Positions 13,409 to 13,748 of a stretch of 13,748 nt of DNA are shown here, piece after piece. The stretch's first letter is position 1. Each line of letters begins with the position of its first letter. Position numbers and translations under genes: made by a program. This DNA is from Acidobacteriota bacterium. GTDB lineage: Bacteria > Acidobacteriota > Terriglobia > Terriglobales > Acidobacteriaceae. Under the pieces are notes generated by a model. It was not told the origin of the DNA. It searched no databases and was given only the letters and a program-made list of their open reading frames with translations. The DNA lies in NCBI GenBank assembly GCA_021782675.1, contig JAJXUS010000008.1, positions 1 through 13,748 on the forward strand. Reading direction: 5' to 3'.

Positions 13409-13437
13409 AGTAGAGCAATGCCGTACCCGTCAGCCAA
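13409..13437 (-). promoter_or_regulatory. Possible promoter of the NHL/MBG gene
   Basis: TTGGCT (13432-13437), 17 bases, TCTACT (13409-13414) on the minus strand, with a leader of about 44 bases to the ATG. Match to consensus is modest. Elsewhere in 13359-13649 I see an odd palindrome CCGGCCCGG (around 13463) and a GC-rich GGCGG/CCGCC hairpin near 13605, but no gene I would support. Confidence 0.22.
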
Positions 13438-13649
13438 TACCACCTTTGGGGGATGAGCCGGCCCGGTGTCGCAATCCTGAGTTTTCTCGTCCACCATTTT
13501 CAATCCATCGAAAACGGTCTCCGCGCCTTCGTCCCGACGATCTTGCGGATCCCTCGCCTGCCCTGGCCTGGAAGGAGAAGACGACCGCAGCCTAAATCTG
13601 CGTCGGCGGGCGCTCGCCGCCGCGGCAACTGCGCGGCTAGCTGGTTACA

Positions 13650-13748
13650 ATGGCAGCCATGTACACCCGCCAACGCTGGATATCGGCTTATTTTTTCCTT
13701 GTATTTTGTGTGCCACTCTGGGGGAGAGGTCAGGCAGTGGAAACGCTG
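13650..13748 (+). CDS. N-terminus of an exported protein, cut by window edge
   Basis: Only the first 30-33 residues are present. They form a classical signal peptide: basic start (YTRQR), hydrophobic core (AYFFLVFCVPLW) and a likely cleavage region near GRGQA. The mature protein is not visible, so function is unknown. Two in-frame ATGs, at 13650 and 13659, are possible; neither has a Shine-Dalgarno. TACAAT at 13646-13651 resembles a -10 element, and if used it would start transcription at about 13658, making the 13659 ATG leaderless. That is an inference from spacing only. Confidence 0.55.
   Translation, partial: MAAMYTRQRWISAYFFLVFCVPLWGRGQAVETL

Noticed and set aside
13294..13503. 69-residue minus-strand frame overlapping the start of the NHL/MBG gene
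   Set aside because: It overlaps the signal peptide of the long gene in another frame, has no ribosome binding site and no domain.

Overview
The window looks like chromosomal DNA of a GC-rich soil bacterium, most likely an Acidobacteriota (Terriglobia/Acidobacteriaceae-like). That is inferred from protein style, not from a marker gene: a secreted NHL beta-propeller/MBG-repeat protein with choice-of-anchor-like domains, a lipoprotein with a Gly/Ser linker and an Ig-like domain, a Thermus/Rickettsia-type isocitrate dehydrogenase, and frequent TTG starts. I see no rRNA, tRNA, CRISPR array, insertion sequence or phage gene.

Layout. 1-503 (-): 5' part of uppS (undecaprenyl diphosphate synthase), cut by the window edge. 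814-1350 (-): zinc-ribbon plus XRE-type HTH regulator, with four helically phased CGGAAGA repeats upstream (1464-1503). 1793-4281 (+): a lipoprotein with Ig-like and lectin-like parts, an HD-domain hydrolase and a four-helix membrane protein. 4291-5688 (-): a two-gene unit, DHH phosphoesterase followed by gamma-glutamylcyclotransferase-like protein. 5873-7453 (+): DHA2-type 14-helix MFS exporter. 7666-8638 (-): small winged-helix regulator followed by beta-carbonic anhydrase. 8727-10232 (+): isocitrate dehydrogenase, divergent from the regulator. 10410-13358 (-): 982-residue secreted NHL/MBG protein. 13650-13748 (+): start of a gene for an exported protein, cut by the edge.

The most notable part is the divergent icd / wHTH-carbonic anhydrase locus. 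The 88-bp intergenic space holds a 48-bp nested palindrome: four ATACGA/TCGTAT half-sites at exactly 14-bp steps (8643, 8657, 8671, 8685), symmetric about 8666.5. It overlaps a good promoter for icd and probably that of the regulator. It is the obvious candidate operator for the winged-helix protein and would tie a CO2-releasing TCA enzyme to a CO2-hydrating enzyme. The carbonic anhydrase has Val where the family has the catalytic Asp of the C-x-D-x-R motif, and the dehydrogenase has Gln-Ile where coenzyme specificity is usually set.

Other genes are ordinary housekeeping or surface functions. Convergent gene pairs are separated by inverted repeats that probably act as terminators (4282-4301, 7507-7544, 7586-7621, 10359-10384).
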